DNA of 45,391 nt from an uncultured Clostridia bacterium (GTDB lineage Bacteria > Bacillota > Clostridia > TANB77 > CAG-508), in assembly GCA_947627755.1 (NCBI GenBank), contig CANQXD010000008.1, positions 1 through 45,391 of the forward strand, in the 5' to 3' direction. This document shows, piece after piece, positions 27,947 to 36,191 of the stretch (its first letter is position 1; every line of letters starts with the position of its first letter). The translations under genes and the position numbers were made by a program. Below the pieces are notes generated by a model that made no database searches, was not told where the DNA came from, and saw only the letters and a program-made list of their open reading frames with translations.

Positions 27947-28936
27947 ATGTTTGGCTTTGGACAAGATATCGGAATAGATTTAGGAACTGCAACTGTTATT
28001 GCGTATGTAAAAGGAAAAGGAATAGTACTTCGCGAACCATCAGTTGTAGCAGTAGATAATAATACAGGAAATGTGCTTGCTGTTGGAAAAGAAGCAAGAA
28101 GAATGCTTGGAAGAACACCGGGAAATATTGTTGCTACAAGACCATTAAGAGAAGGCGTTATTTCCAACTATACAGTAACAGAAAAAATGTTAAAATATTT
28201 TATCAATAAAGTATGTGGAAAATTTATCTTTGCTCCAAGAATTATGATATGTATCCCATCACAAGTAACAGAAGTAGAAAAGAAGGCCGTTATAGATGCT
28301 GCTTCCCAAGCAGGGGCAAGAAAAGTATATTTAATAGAAGAACCAATTGCAGCAGCAATTGGAGCAGGAATAGATATTTCAAAACCATGTGGTAATATGG
28401 TAGTAGATATTGGAGGTGGAACTACTGACATAGCAGTCATTTCTTTAGGAGGAAGTGTTGTTAGTTCATCTTTAAAAGTAGCAGGAGACAAATTTGATGA
28501 ATATATTGTAAAATATATTAAGAAAAAGCATAATATGATGATAGGAGAAAGAACAGCAGAAGACTTAAAAATCAACATAGGCTGTGTATATCCAAAAATT
28601 CAAGATAATGAAATGGATATTAGAGGAAGAGACTTAATTACAGGACTTCCAAAAACCATAACAATTCGTTCTAGTGAAATGCTAGAGGCACTTATGGAGC
28701 CAGCTATGATGATTGTAGATAGTGTACATGCTGTATTAGAAAAAACGCCACCAGAATTAGCAGCTGACATTAGTGATAAAGGAATTTACATGACAGGTGG
28801 AGGATGTTTATTAAATGGATTAGACAAACTATTACAAGAAAAAACTGGAATCAATGTTATGATAGCTCAAGATGCAGTATCTTGTGTAGCATTAGGAACA
28901 GGAAAAGCATTAGACAACTTAGATTCTTTAGATTGA
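27947..28936 (+). CDS. mreB: Rod-shape determining protein MreB
   Basis: Bacterial actin homologue that organises lateral wall synthesis. 329 residues with the nucleotide-binding motifs GIDLGTATV, the VDIGGGTTDIAV phosphate-2 region and the adenosine motif YMTGGGCLLNGL. ATG 27947 sits behind AAAGGAAG; ATG 27941 abuts that site. It could equally be an Mbl/MreBH paralogue, since mreC/mreD are not adjacent. Own promoter and terminator. Confidence 0.93.
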   Translation: MFGFGQDIGIDLGTATVIAYVKGKGIVLREPSVVAVDNNTGNVLAVGKEARRMLGRTPGNIVATRPLREGVISNYTVTEKMLKYFINKVCGKFIFAPRIMICIPSQVTEVEKKAVIDAASQAGARKVYLIEEPIAAAIGAGIDISKPCGNMVVDIGGGTTDIAVISLGGSVVSSSLKVAGDKFDEYIVKYIKKKHNMMIGERTAEDLKINIGCVYPKIQDNEMDIRGRDLITGLPKTITIRSSEMLEALMEPAMMIVDSVHAVLEKTPPELAADISDKGIYMTGGGCLLNGLDKLLQEKTGINVMIAQDAVSCVALGTGKALDNLDSLD

Positions 28937-28993
28937 AAAGTTAAAAAGTAAAAAATATATACTAAATAAAAAAATGAACATCAAAGAGTCAAT

Positions 28994-29026
28994 AAAACAA
29001 CCAGATTATTATCTGGTTGTTTTGTT
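28994..29026 (+). terminator. Terminator of mreB
   Basis: Thirteen-base perfect arms (AAAACAACCAGAT and ATCTGGTTGTTTT) with the loop TATT. Confidence 0.85.
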
Positions 29027-29129
29027 TAAACCTATTGTAATGAGTGGTCAAATTATTAAGATTATCTTGCAAAAACAAGCATAACATTATATAATACACA
29101 TAGATTATTAGGTGTAAAAGGTGAAGTCA

Positions 29130-29696
29130 ATGAATAAAACAAAAAGAAAAATATTTGAAACTTCTATGAAGCTTTTTGCAGAAAAAGGTTATGATGCTAC
29201 TAGCATTGAAGAAATTACAGCAACTGTAGGAGTTGCTAAAGGAACATTATACTATCATTTTTCAAGTAAAGAGGAAATATTTCAATTTCTAGTAGAAGAG
29301 GGAGTAAAGTTATTAACGAATAGTATCGCAATAAAAACCGCCAAATTAACCAATTCCCTAGATAAAATAAAAGCAATAGTACTAATAGAGTTAAAAGTAT
29401 TAGTGAAATACGAAAGCTTTATGACTATTATATTAAGTGAAATATGGGGAACGGGTTCGCGTTCTAAAATGTGCCGAGATTACGTATTTGAGTATATTCA
29501 AATGATACAAGAAATTGTAGAAGAAGGAATGAAAAAAGGCGAAATTATAGAAGCAGATCCAAATGTTATTGCTTCTGGTATTTTTGGATTTGTTTGCTCT
29601 AGCTTGATTTATAAATTAAGAAGAGAGAAAAATATAGAGCTATTAGAACTATATAAAGAGATTGAAAAATCATTTATCTTAAAATTAAAAAAATAA
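29130..29696 (+). CDS. TetR/AcrR family transcriptional regulator
   Basis: 188 residues. The N-terminal TetR helix-turn-helix (FAEKGYDATSIEEITATVGVAKGTLYYHFSSKEEIF) is clear; the C-terminal ligand domain is unassigned. ATG 29130 behind AAAAGGTG. It precedes an acyl-CoA synthetase gene and may control it in response to a fatty acid or acyl-CoA, which is inference from neighbourhood. Confidence 0.93.
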   Translation: MNKTKRKIFETSMKLFAEKGYDATSIEEITATVGVAKGTLYYHFSSKEEIFQFLVEEGVKLLTNSIAIKTAKLTNSLDKIKAIVLIELKVLVKYESFMTIILSEIWGTGSRSKMCRDYVFEYIQMIQEIVEEGMKKGEIIEADPNVIASGIFGFVCSSLIYKLRREKNIELLELYKEIEKSFILKLKK

Positions 29697-29806
29697 AAAA
29701 AATATAGAAAATAAAGTTATATATGGATAAAAAATAACAATAATAAAAAACGCATAATAATAAAAACTTAATTAGAAAAGTAAAATCAGAAAGGAAAGAA
29801 TAAAAA

Positions 29807-31675
29807 ATGAGAATACTAAAAGATTTTAAAATACCAAATTTTAAATTTGACAAAATTAAAATGAAAGACATTGAAAAAATTGAAGAAGTAAAAGTAGACT
29901 ATGAAAGATTGCAAAAAAAGCAAATTATAAAAGAAAAAAGAAAACAAAGAGGATATGAAACAACTAATTACAAAACGATAAAAGAAGTATTTGATAGAGC
30001 AAGAGAAAAATATGCTGATAATATATTTATGCTTGAAAAATTTAATCCAAAAGAGGAATTTACAAAAATTACATACAAAGAGTTTGGTCAAGATGTTATT
30101 GCTCTAGGCACTGCTCTAAGAAATAAATATAATTTAGCAGAAGAAAGAATTGTCATCATTGGAGAAAATACCTACCATTGGTATGTATCTTATATGGCAA
30201 TGCTTTGTGGCGTAGGAATTGCAGTTCCTGTAGATAAAGAATTACCAGCAAATGAATTAGAAAACGTTATTAATCGTTCTAGAGCAACAGCAGTTATTTA
30301 TTCCCCTAAGAAAAAAGACGTTATAAAAAAAGTACAAGATAAATTACCAAGCGTAAAATATTTTATTACAATGTATTCAGATGATAATTTAGAAGGAAGA
30401 GAAGTTGGATTTAATACCATTTTAAAACAAGGAAAAGAAATGGTACAAAATGGCGATGATTCTTTTAACAAAATTGAAATAGATCCAGAAGAATTTAAAG
30501 TACTTATTTTCACATCTGGAACAACTTCAAACTCAAAAGGAGTTATGCTATGTAATAGAAACTTAGCAGAAAATATCAATGCAGTAAATCCTTATGTAAG
30601 ACTATATGAAACTGATCGTTTCTTCTCAGTTTTACCACTTCACCACACTTATGAATCTTCTATTGGATTTTTACTTCCAATATCAAGAGGTTCTTCTATT
30701 GCGGTATGTCAAGGATTAAAACATATTGTACCAGACTTAAAAGAAACTAATCCAACAGCTTTACTTGCAGTACCTTTATTAATTGAAAGCTTGTACAAAA
30801 AAATAAATCAAACTATTGAAAAAAGTGGAAAAACAGCATTAGTTAATTCAATGATGCATGTTACGAATGCACTAAAAAATGTAGGAATTGATATTAAAAA
30901 GAAGGTCTTTGCAGAAATTTATGAAAATTTAGGAGGAAAACTAAGATTTGTAGTTTCTGCTGCAGCACCAATAGATCCAAAAGTAGGAAGATGGCTACAA
31001 GATTTAGGAATTGGTTTCTTACAAGGTTATGGATTAACTGAAACAGCACCAATTGCGGCCCTAACACCAGAATATGATCCAAGAGTAGGTTCTGCCGGAA
31101 AAGCAGTTGTATGTGCAGAATTAAAAATAGACAATCCAAATGAAAAGGGAGAAGGAGAAGTCTTAATTAAAAGTTCTACTTTAATGCTAGGATATTACGA
31201 AGACGAAGAAGCAACAAAAGAAGTAATTGAAATAGATAAACATGGAGATCGTTGGTTCCATTCAGGAGATGTAGGTTACTTAGATAAAGATGGATTCCTT
31301 TTCATTACAGGAAGAATAAAAAATGTTATTGTAACGCAAAATGGAAAAAATATTTATCCAGAAGAAATTGAATTGATGTTAGGCGAAGTATCTGAAATTA
31401 AAGAATGTATGGTATATGGAAAACAAGTAGAGGGAGAAAAAGAGCTAATTATTACAGTAAAAGTAATTCCAAATAAAGAAGAAATAGAAGCAAAATATGG
31501 AAAGGACTTAAGCGAAAAAGAAATTTATGATATTATTTGGGAGAAAATTAAAGAAGTAAATCATAAACTAACTTCTTATAAAGCCATCAAAAAGCTAGAA
31601 ATCAAGAATGATGAGTTTGTAAAAACAACTACAATGAAAATAAAAAGATATGTAGAAATAAACAAAGATAAATAA
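29807..31675 (+). CDS. AMP-forming long-chain acyl-CoA synthetase
   Basis: A 622-residue ANL-superfamily enzyme that activates a carboxylic acid (probably a fatty acid) as an acyl-adenylate and then a CoA thioester. Signatures: P-loop FTSGTTSNSKGVML, LQGYGLTETAP, HSGDVGYLDKDGFLFITGR, and the C-terminal Lys in TTTMKIKRY. An extra N-terminal basic stretch of about 50 residues precedes the domain. Downstream of the TetR gene. Substrate cannot be told from sequence. Confidence 0.9.
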   Translation: MRILKDFKIPNFKFDKIKMKDIEKIEEVKVDYERLQKKQIIKEKRKQRGYETTNYKTIKEVFDRAREKYADNIFMLEKFNPKEEFTKITYKEFGQDVIALGTALRNKYNLAEERIVIIGENTYHWYVSYMAMLCGVGIAVPVDKELPANELENVINRSRATAVIYSPKKKDVIKKVQDKLPSVKYFITMYSDDNLEGREVGFNTILKQGKEMVQNGDDSFNKIEIDPEEFKVLIFTSGTTSNSKGVMLCNRNLAENINAVNPYVRLYETDRFFSVLPLHHTYESSIGFLLPISRGSSIAVCQGLKHIVPDLKETNPTALLAVPLLIESLYKKINQTIEKSGKTALVNSMMHVTNALKNVGIDIKKKVFAEIYENLGGKLRFVVSAAAPIDPKVGRWLQDLGIGFLQGYGLTETAPIAALTPEYDPRVGSAGKAVVCAELKIDNPNEKGEGEVLIKSSTLMLGYYEDEEATKEVIEIDKHGDRWFHSGDVGYLDKDGFLFITGRIKNVIVTQNGKNIYPEEIELMLGEVSEIKECMVYGKQVEGEKELIITVKVIPNKEEIEAKYGKDLSEKEIYDIIWEKIKEVNHKLTSYKAIKKLEIKNDEFVKTTTMKIKRYVEINKDK

Positions 31676-31720
31676 TAAAAAAAATTTTAAAAAATATTTA
31701 CGGAAATAAGGATTTGGGTA

Positions 31721-31749
31721 TTGACAAAATTAAATCTTTTTATTAAAAT
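31721..31749 (+). promoter_or_regulatory. Promoter of the 282-residue hypothetical gene
   Basis: TTGACA at 31721-31726, spacer 17, TAAAAT at 31744-31749. Confidence 0.75.
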
Positions 31750-31848
31750 GAAATAGAAGTCAAATTATAAAATATTATAAATCCTATTGTAATTTTTTGT
31801 AGAAAAGAGACACATAAGCATGTACATAGGAAAAGGAAGGAGTTTACA

Positions 31849-32697
31849 ATGTCTAAATCTGGCATAGTAAATGTGAGAATGGTAATCACAGAAGAAAAAA
31901 TGTTATCAAATATTGATAAAGTACAAAAATTAATTAATCCAAAAAGTAAGAAACAAATCGTTCAATTAGATGACGATACTTACTTCAAAGATTTAATCGA
32001 ATCAATCAAAACCTACTTGGTGGAATATCCTAAGAAAAAGAATTTTCCAGCAAGTGTATATAAAGCTGCTTACGGCTTAGTAGAATTTGCAACAAATCTA
32101 TTCGAAGAAAATACAAAACAAATTGAAGAGTTAATTCGTCAAAGAGAAGCTAATATTTCTTTAGCAGGAGATTTAAAACAAATTCTTGAAGTAGTAATGA
32201 ATAAAGAAGATGGCTGGAAACAAGAATTAAAAGAAGCTTCTAACAATTTACCAGAAGATATTATAGAAACTTTAGAAGTAATAGGAAAATCAAGAAGTAC
32301 TAATTCACAAAATTATCAGGATGCAATAAAATTAGTTAATGCAAGAATTGTTAATTTAGAATCAAACTTACATATTGAAATTGATATGGAAAGAATAGAA
32401 GATAGATCTAAAGCATTAAGTTATATTGGTATTGAAATTGCAGATGCATTAAAGCTAATTCCAACACCACAAGAAGAAGTTGCACCAATAAAAGAAGAAG
32501 TAGTAGAAAGCCCAGTTACTAATGAAGTAGTAGAAGAAAATAATGCTTACATGGAAGAAACTAGATTTGAAGTAAAACCTTCACTATGGGAAAGAATTAA
32601 AGAAAGCAAAATTGCAAGAGCACTTCGTTATGTATTTAAGGTTAGAATTGTACTAGATGCACCAGCATTACCAGAAGGTAGAAAAGAAGAAAACTAA
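31849..32697 (+). CDS. Hypothetical helical protein
   Basis: 282 residues, cytoplasmic, mostly helical. An acidic Pro/Val/Glu spacer (about 205-235) separates a large N-terminal region from a conserved-looking C-terminus (PSLWERIKESKIARALRYVFKVRIVLDAPALP). No family recognised. Monocistronic, strong promoter and RBS GGAAGGAG, terminator at 32721-32752. Confidence 0.8.
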   Translation: MSKSGIVNVRMVITEEKMLSNIDKVQKLINPKSKKQIVQLDDDTYFKDLIESIKTYLVEYPKKKNFPASVYKAAYGLVEFATNLFEENTKQIEELIRQREANISLAGDLKQILEVVMNKEDGWKQELKEASNNLPEDIIETLEVIGKSRSTNSQNYQDAIKLVNARIVNLESNLHIEIDMERIEDRSKALSYIGIEIADALKLIPTPQEEVAPIKEEVVESPVTNEVVEENNAYMEETRFEVKPSLWERIKESKIARALRYVFKVRIVLDAPALPEGRKEEN

Positions 32698-32720
32698 TAG
32701 AGAACTTACAAAGAAATAAG

Positions 32721-32755
32721 ATAAGTTGGAAATAGTTTTATTTCCAACTTATTCT
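32721..32755 (+). terminator. Hairpin terminator after the hypothetical gene
   Basis: Fourteen-base perfect arms (ATAAGTTGGAAATA and complement) with the loop GTTT; only a weak T-run follows. Confidence 0.65.
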
Positions 32756-32867
32756 ATGCTATTATCAAATATTGTTCTATAGTTTTGTACTTTACTAAGT
32801 TGTAATATAAATAATATAATAAAGCAAAAATAATAGGATGAATTGATAAAAAAGTTAGCATAACCTA

Positions 32868-32896
32868 TTGACAACCAAGTAAAAATTTTGTATAAT
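32868..32896 (+). promoter_or_regulatory. Consensus promoter of the tRNA pair
   Basis: TTGACA at 32868-32873, spacer 17, TATAAT at 32891-32896: a perfect sigma-A promoter. Confidence 0.88.
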
Positions 32897-32916
32897 CAAA
32901 CTTGCGTTAAGCACTT

Positions 32917-32993
32917 GCTCCATTAGCTCAGTTGGTCAGAGCAACCGGCTCATAACCGGTGGGTCCAAGGTTCGAATCCTTGATGGAGCACCA
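32917..32993 (+). tRNA. tRNA with anticodon CAU (elongator Met, or Ile2)
   Basis: Acceptor GCUCCAU/AUGGAGC, D-arm GCUC/GAGC, anticodon arm ACCGG-CUCAUAA-CCGGU, T-arm CAAGG-UUCGAAU-CCUUG, discriminator A and encoded CCA. The paired first base excludes initiator tRNA. Met versus lysidine-modified Ile2 cannot be decided from sequence alone. Confidence 0.95.
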
Positions 32994-33010
32994 TAAAATT
33001 TCATATATAT

Positions 33011-33317
33011 GGGTAGGTGGCCGAGTGGCTAAAGGCGGCAGACTGTGGTCTTTGGTTTTTCAAAACCTAAATTTGCAGCTCTTATTAGTAATAATAAGAT
33101 GAAAACTAGGCTAATTCGGGGAACTCTTAGCAGTTAGGCTGATGACAATCCCGAGCTAGGAAAACAATTTCCGAGTGTAGAGACTTTATACCTAGTATCT
33201 TGAAAAAGATAAAGAGAAAGTCCAGACTACAAACATTTTAAATGGTAGTGAAAACTATAGTAGTAAGAAATCTGTTCTCATACGAGTACGATGGTTCGAA
33301 TCCATCCCTGCCCACCA
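33011..33317 (+). tRNA. tRNA-Tyr (GUA) interrupted by a group I intron
   Basis: Exon 1 is 33011-33046 and exon 2 is 33268-33317. Joined, they give a class II tRNA of 86 bases: acceptor GGGUAGG/CCUGCCC, anticodon arm GCAGA-CUGUAAA-UCUGU, a long variable arm, T-arm GAUGG-UUCGAAU-CCAUC, and encoded CCA. The anticodon GUA is split between its second and third bases by the intron. Co-transcribed with the CAU tRNA. Confidence 0.92.
33047..33267 (+). ncRNA. Group I self-splicing intron in tRNA-Tyr
   Basis: 221 bases. The 5' exon ends in U and the intron ends in G, as required. P1 can form between exon CUGU and the internal guide GCAG (about 33075-33078), with the U-G pair at the splice site. Core pairings seen: P3 CTAGG (33107-33111) with CCTAG (about 33190-33195), P4 TCGGG with CCCGA (33149-33154), P7 GACTT (33182 onward) with AAGTC (about 33219), and P8 ATCTT/AAGAT. 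The R-like element GTGTAGAGACT and S-like AAGTCC are present. It encodes no protein. Confidence 0.9.
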
Positions 33318-33347
33318 AAATACAAGTTACAACTTGTATTTTATTTT
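33318..33347 (+). terminator. Terminator of the tRNA pair
   Basis: AAATACAAGTT and AACTTGTATTT in tight inverted repeat, then TTATTTTT. Confidence 0.7.
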
Positions 33348-33390
33348 TAAATATAATACAAACAAAAGTTTCATTTAAAAGGAGGAAAGT

Positions 33391-33438
33391 ATGAATTTTT
33401 CTACAAGTATATATTTTACCAATAGAGAAAATTTATAA
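33391..33438 (+). CDS. Fifteen-codon open frame with a strong RBS (remnant or leader peptide)
   Basis: AAAAGGAGG is correctly placed before ATG 33391, which opens a 15-residue frame ending at TAA 33438. It may be a truncated gene or a leader peptide upstream of dinD. Nothing similar is recognised. Confidence 0.3.
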   Translation: MNFSTSIYFTNRENL

Positions 33439-33587
33439 TAAAAGTACTCTAAATTTATGTAGTAAATATCAAAAGTATAAAATAAAAATATAAAAATTAA
33501 AATTGCAAAACAAATTTTCGCAAATGTATTGAAATTTATTCAAAAATATAATAGAATATGGAATACTAAAAAAGGAGATGATAGTAA

Positions 33588-34424
33588 ATGAACAAATTAA
33601 AAAAAGATTCAAACTACACTAATCAAACTTTTGAAGATATTAGACATATTGATGAAAATGGAATTGAATATTGGTATGCACGAGAACTAATGAAAATTTT
33701 AGAATATAAACAATGGAGAAGATTTGAAAATGTAATAGACAAAGCAAGACAAGCTTGCGAAAATAGTGATATTAGTGCATTTGAACATTTTGCCAACGTC
33801 GGCAAGTTGTCAAAACGTGCTAATAATGCAGAAGTTGAGATTAAAGACTATAAACTGACTCGTTATGCTTGTTATTTAATAGCACAAAATGGAGATAGTA
33901 GAAAGAAAGTTATTGCACTTGCACAAACATATTTTGCAGTTCAAACTAGAAAACAAGAAATCACTGAAAGAGAATATAGTGAATTAACAGAGGATGAAAA
34001 AAGGTTTTATCAAAGAAATTTAACACGAAAAGGCAATTATTCACTTAATCAAACAGCCAAAAAAGCAGGTGTAAAAAATTTTGATAAATTTCATAACGCA
34101 GGTTATAAAGGATTATATAACGGAGAAACTGCCGATGATATTGCTAAAAGAAAAGGATTAAGATATAGAGAAGATATATTGGATAATATGGGAAGCGATG
34201 AGTTAATTGCCAATTTATTTAGAATTTCTCAAACAGAACAAAAATTAAAGAAAGATAACATACAAAGTGAGAAAGAAGCTAATAAGACTCATTATAATAT
34301 TGGAAAAAATATTAGAGAAGTAATTGCAAAGAATGGTGGAACAATGCCAGAAGATTTACCTACACCAAAAAAGAGTTTAAAGCAATTAGAGAAAGAAAAT
34401 GAGAAAAGTTTGAAGAAAAAGTAA
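33588..34424 (+). CDS. dinD: DNA-damage-inducible protein D (DinD)-like
   Basis: 278 residues, close in length and motifs to E. coli DinD: YWYARELMKILEY, KARQACENS, LTRYACYLIAQNGD, AQTYFAVQTRKQE, FHNAGYKGLYNG, MGSDELIANLFRISQTE and GGTMPEDLPTP. The N-terminus is a BRO-N-like fold. E. coli DinD is an SOS-induced inhibitor of RecA activity. ATG 33588 has AAAGGAGA. Upstream, TTGAA-N5-TTCAA (33529-33543) might be an operator; it is not the palindrome found at lexA. Adjacent to tRNA genes, and probably accessory. Confidence 0.92.
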   Translation: MNKLKKDSNYTNQTFEDIRHIDENGIEYWYARELMKILEYKQWRRFENVIDKARQACENSDISAFEHFANVGKLSKRANNAEVEIKDYKLTRYACYLIAQNGDSRKKVIALAQTYFAVQTRKQEITEREYSELTEDEKRFYQRNLTRKGNYSLNQTAKKAGVKNFDKFHNAGYKGLYNGETADDIAKRKGLRYREDILDNMGSDELIANLFRISQTEQKLKKDNIQSEKEANKTHYNIGKNIREVIAKNGGTMPEDLPTPKKSLKQLEKENEKSLKKK

Positions 34425-34425
34425 T

Positions 34426-34455
34426 ATGGAATGTGTCAATTTTGGCACATTCCAT
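34426..34455 (+). terminator. Hairpin after dinD
   Basis: ATGGAATGTGTCA pairs with TGGCACATTCCAT (one G-U). No T-run follows, so it may only stabilise the 3' end. Confidence 0.5.
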
Positions 34456-34568
34456 AAATAATATATAAATTTATTATAAATATCAAAATTACATGTAGGG
34501 AGTACTATAACTTTTTTCACTACTTTGTAATATGTATTGAACTTACATTTTCATATTTTATAAAAGAA

Positions 34569-34602
34569 AAACATTCAAAAATAAAATTATTTTTGAATGT
34601 TT
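34569..34602 (-). terminator. Terminator of the transglycosylase gene
   Basis: AACATTCAAAAATA and complement around AAAT, with T-runs on both strands; overlaps the stop codon at 34587-34589. Probably bidirectional. Confidence 0.7.
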
Positions 34603-35279
34603 TTTGCTTCTTCCTCAGATAAATATCCATACTCTACCATAGAAGAAATTACTTTTGTCTGTCTTTTTTTAGCTAAATCTGGGTTAATGGTTGGAGCATA
34701 AACAGAAGGGGCATTAGGAACTCCAGCAAGAAGAGTTGCTTCATATAAACTTAAATCTTTTGGTTCTTTTTTATAATAGCCATTAGAAGCCTCACGAATA
34801 CCATAATAACCTTCTCCAAAATAAATAATATTTATATAAAATTCTAAAATTTCATCTTTAGAATAACTTTTTTCTAAGTCAATAGCTACCAAAGTTTCTG
34901 CAATTTTTGAAGAAACAACATCATCTTCAGTCATAAAATATAAATTTTCTGCAACCTGCTGTGTAATTGTACTTCCACCTTCATTAAATTCTTTTGCTCG
35001 AATATTGGAAAAAATTGCTCTAGCAATAGCAATTATATCAATAGCACCATGGTCTCTAAAGCGGTGGTCTTCTACAGCAACCACAGCATTTGTATAGTCA
35101 GTGGAAACTTCATTTAATGAAACATAAGTATCACTACTTTTAATTTCTGCAATTTTACTAGAAAGATTGGTTTTATCTAAAGTAGTTTTATATAATTTAT
35201 ATCCATTAAAATAAATAACAGAGCCAATGATAACGACAACTAATAATACAATTAAAAGCAATCTTTTTACTATTTTCAT
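34587..35279 (-). CDS. mtgA: Monofunctional peptidoglycan glycosyltransferase (GT51)
   Basis: 230 residues: an N-terminal membrane anchor (about 5-25) and a GT51 domain that polymerises lipid II. Catalytic Glu in AVEDHRFRDHGAID (about 72), the signature GGSTITQQVAENLY, and KSYSKDEILEFYIN. There is no transpeptidase domain. RBS AAGGAGG; promoter TTGCTT-N16-TATAAT on the minus strand (35335 to 35308). Confidence 0.93.
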   Translation of the reverse strand: MKIVKRLLLIVLLVVVIIGSVIYFNGYKLYKTTLDKTNLSSKIAEIKSSDTYVSLNEVSTDYTNAVVAVEDHRFRDHGAIDIIAIARAIFSNIRAKEFNEGGSTITQQVAENLYFMTEDDVVSSKIAETLVAIDLEKSYSKDEILEFYINIIYFGEGYYGIREASNGYYKKEPKDLSLYEATLLAGVPNAPSVYAPTINPDLAKKRQTKVISSMVEYGYLSEEEAKNIQK

Positions 35280-35307
35280 TGGTGACCTCCTTTTATTTTC
35301 TAAAAAT

Positions 35308-35335
35308 ATTATACTATAGATTTCTTAAAAAGCAA
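35308..35335 (-). promoter_or_regulatory. Promoter of the transglycosylase gene
   Basis: On the minus strand: TTGCTT (35335-35330), spacer 16, TATAAT (35313-35308). Confidence 0.6.
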
Positions 35336-35497
35336 AATATTTTTTCTTAAAAAATAATTAAGAAGGTGTAGATATATAAAAAACAAGAAATGTTAAAAAA
35401 ATTTGCGGAAATATGATTAAATTCCAAAGATTTTTGCTTGTTTTTTTGATTAGTAATAAGTAAAATTAAGTAAAATATAAAAAGAAAGGAGACAATT

Positions 35498-36130
35498 ATG
35501 GAATTAGGAAATAAAATTTTTAGTTTAAGGAAGGATGCTAAAATTTCACAAGAACAATTAGCAGAAAAACTAAATGTTACTAGACAAACTATTTCTAATT
35601 GGGAGTTAGGGCAAACTACACCAGATATAATTCAAGCAAATGAAATTGCAAAAATATTTAATATCAGTTTAGATGAATTGATGGAAAATGACATTAAAGA
35701 AATTTTAACAAATAAAATAATTAATACTGAAAAATCTGTTCATTCTATTATAAAAATATTAAAAATCTTATTAATAACAATTATTTGTGGTCTAGGAATT
35801 TTTATTGTAATGAATATTACTACATTAGTATTAAATAACGTTAATGAAAAAAGTGTTATTCCACCATCTAAAGAACTAACTACAGAAGAATTTAAGTGTG
35901 CATTAAATGGTCAAATATATCAGTATGTCATTTCTTATGATAAAAATTATCATGTAGACAACTATGTGTATAATCTTTCAGGTGGAGATGTTAACTTATT
36001 AGATTTTGAATTTTGGAATCTTTTAGCTGAATATGATGATGCAAGAGAAATGATATCCAAAATTAAAACATATTATGAAGATAAAGGTGGAACTTGTGAA
36101 AAAATAAGAGAATATAGTTATACACTATAA
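35498..36130 (+). CDS. XRE-family regulator with a membrane anchor
   Basis: 210 residues. A Cro/C1-type helix-turn-helix (IFSLRKDAKISQEQLAEKLNVTRQTISNWELGQTTPD) is joined through a linker to one transmembrane helix (about 87-110) and a C-terminal extracytoplasmic domain of about 95 residues. Membrane-bound XRE regulators are common in Clostridia; the signal sensed is unknown. RBS AAAGGAG. TTGATT (35446) and TAAAAT (35471) may form a weak promoter with a 19-base spacer. Confidence 0.88.
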   Translation: MELGNKIFSLRKDAKISQEQLAEKLNVTRQTISNWELGQTTPDIIQANEIAKIFNISLDELMENDIKEILTNKIINTEKSVHSIIKILKILLITIICGLGIFIVMNITTLVLNNVNEKSVIPPSKELTTEEFKCALNGQIYQYVISYDKNYHVDNYVYNLSGGDVNLLDFEFWNLLAEYDDAREMISKIKTYYEDKGGTCEKIREYSYTL

Positions 36131-36164
36131 AGAAAAATTTAGCATGAAATAGTTAAAAGTTTAT

Positions 36165-36191
36165 AAAAAGAGGACCATTAGTCCTCTTTTT
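36165..36191. terminator. Bidirectional terminator between the XRE gene and spoIVA
   Basis: AAAAAGAGGAC and GTCCTCTTTTT, eleven perfect pairs, T-runs on both strands; it touches the spoIVA stop codon. Confidence 0.88.

Noticed and set aside
33529..33543. TTGAA-N5-TTCAA upstream of dinD as an SOS box
   Set aside because: It matches neither the GAAC-N4-GTTC box nor the palindrome at lexA; left only as a possible operator.
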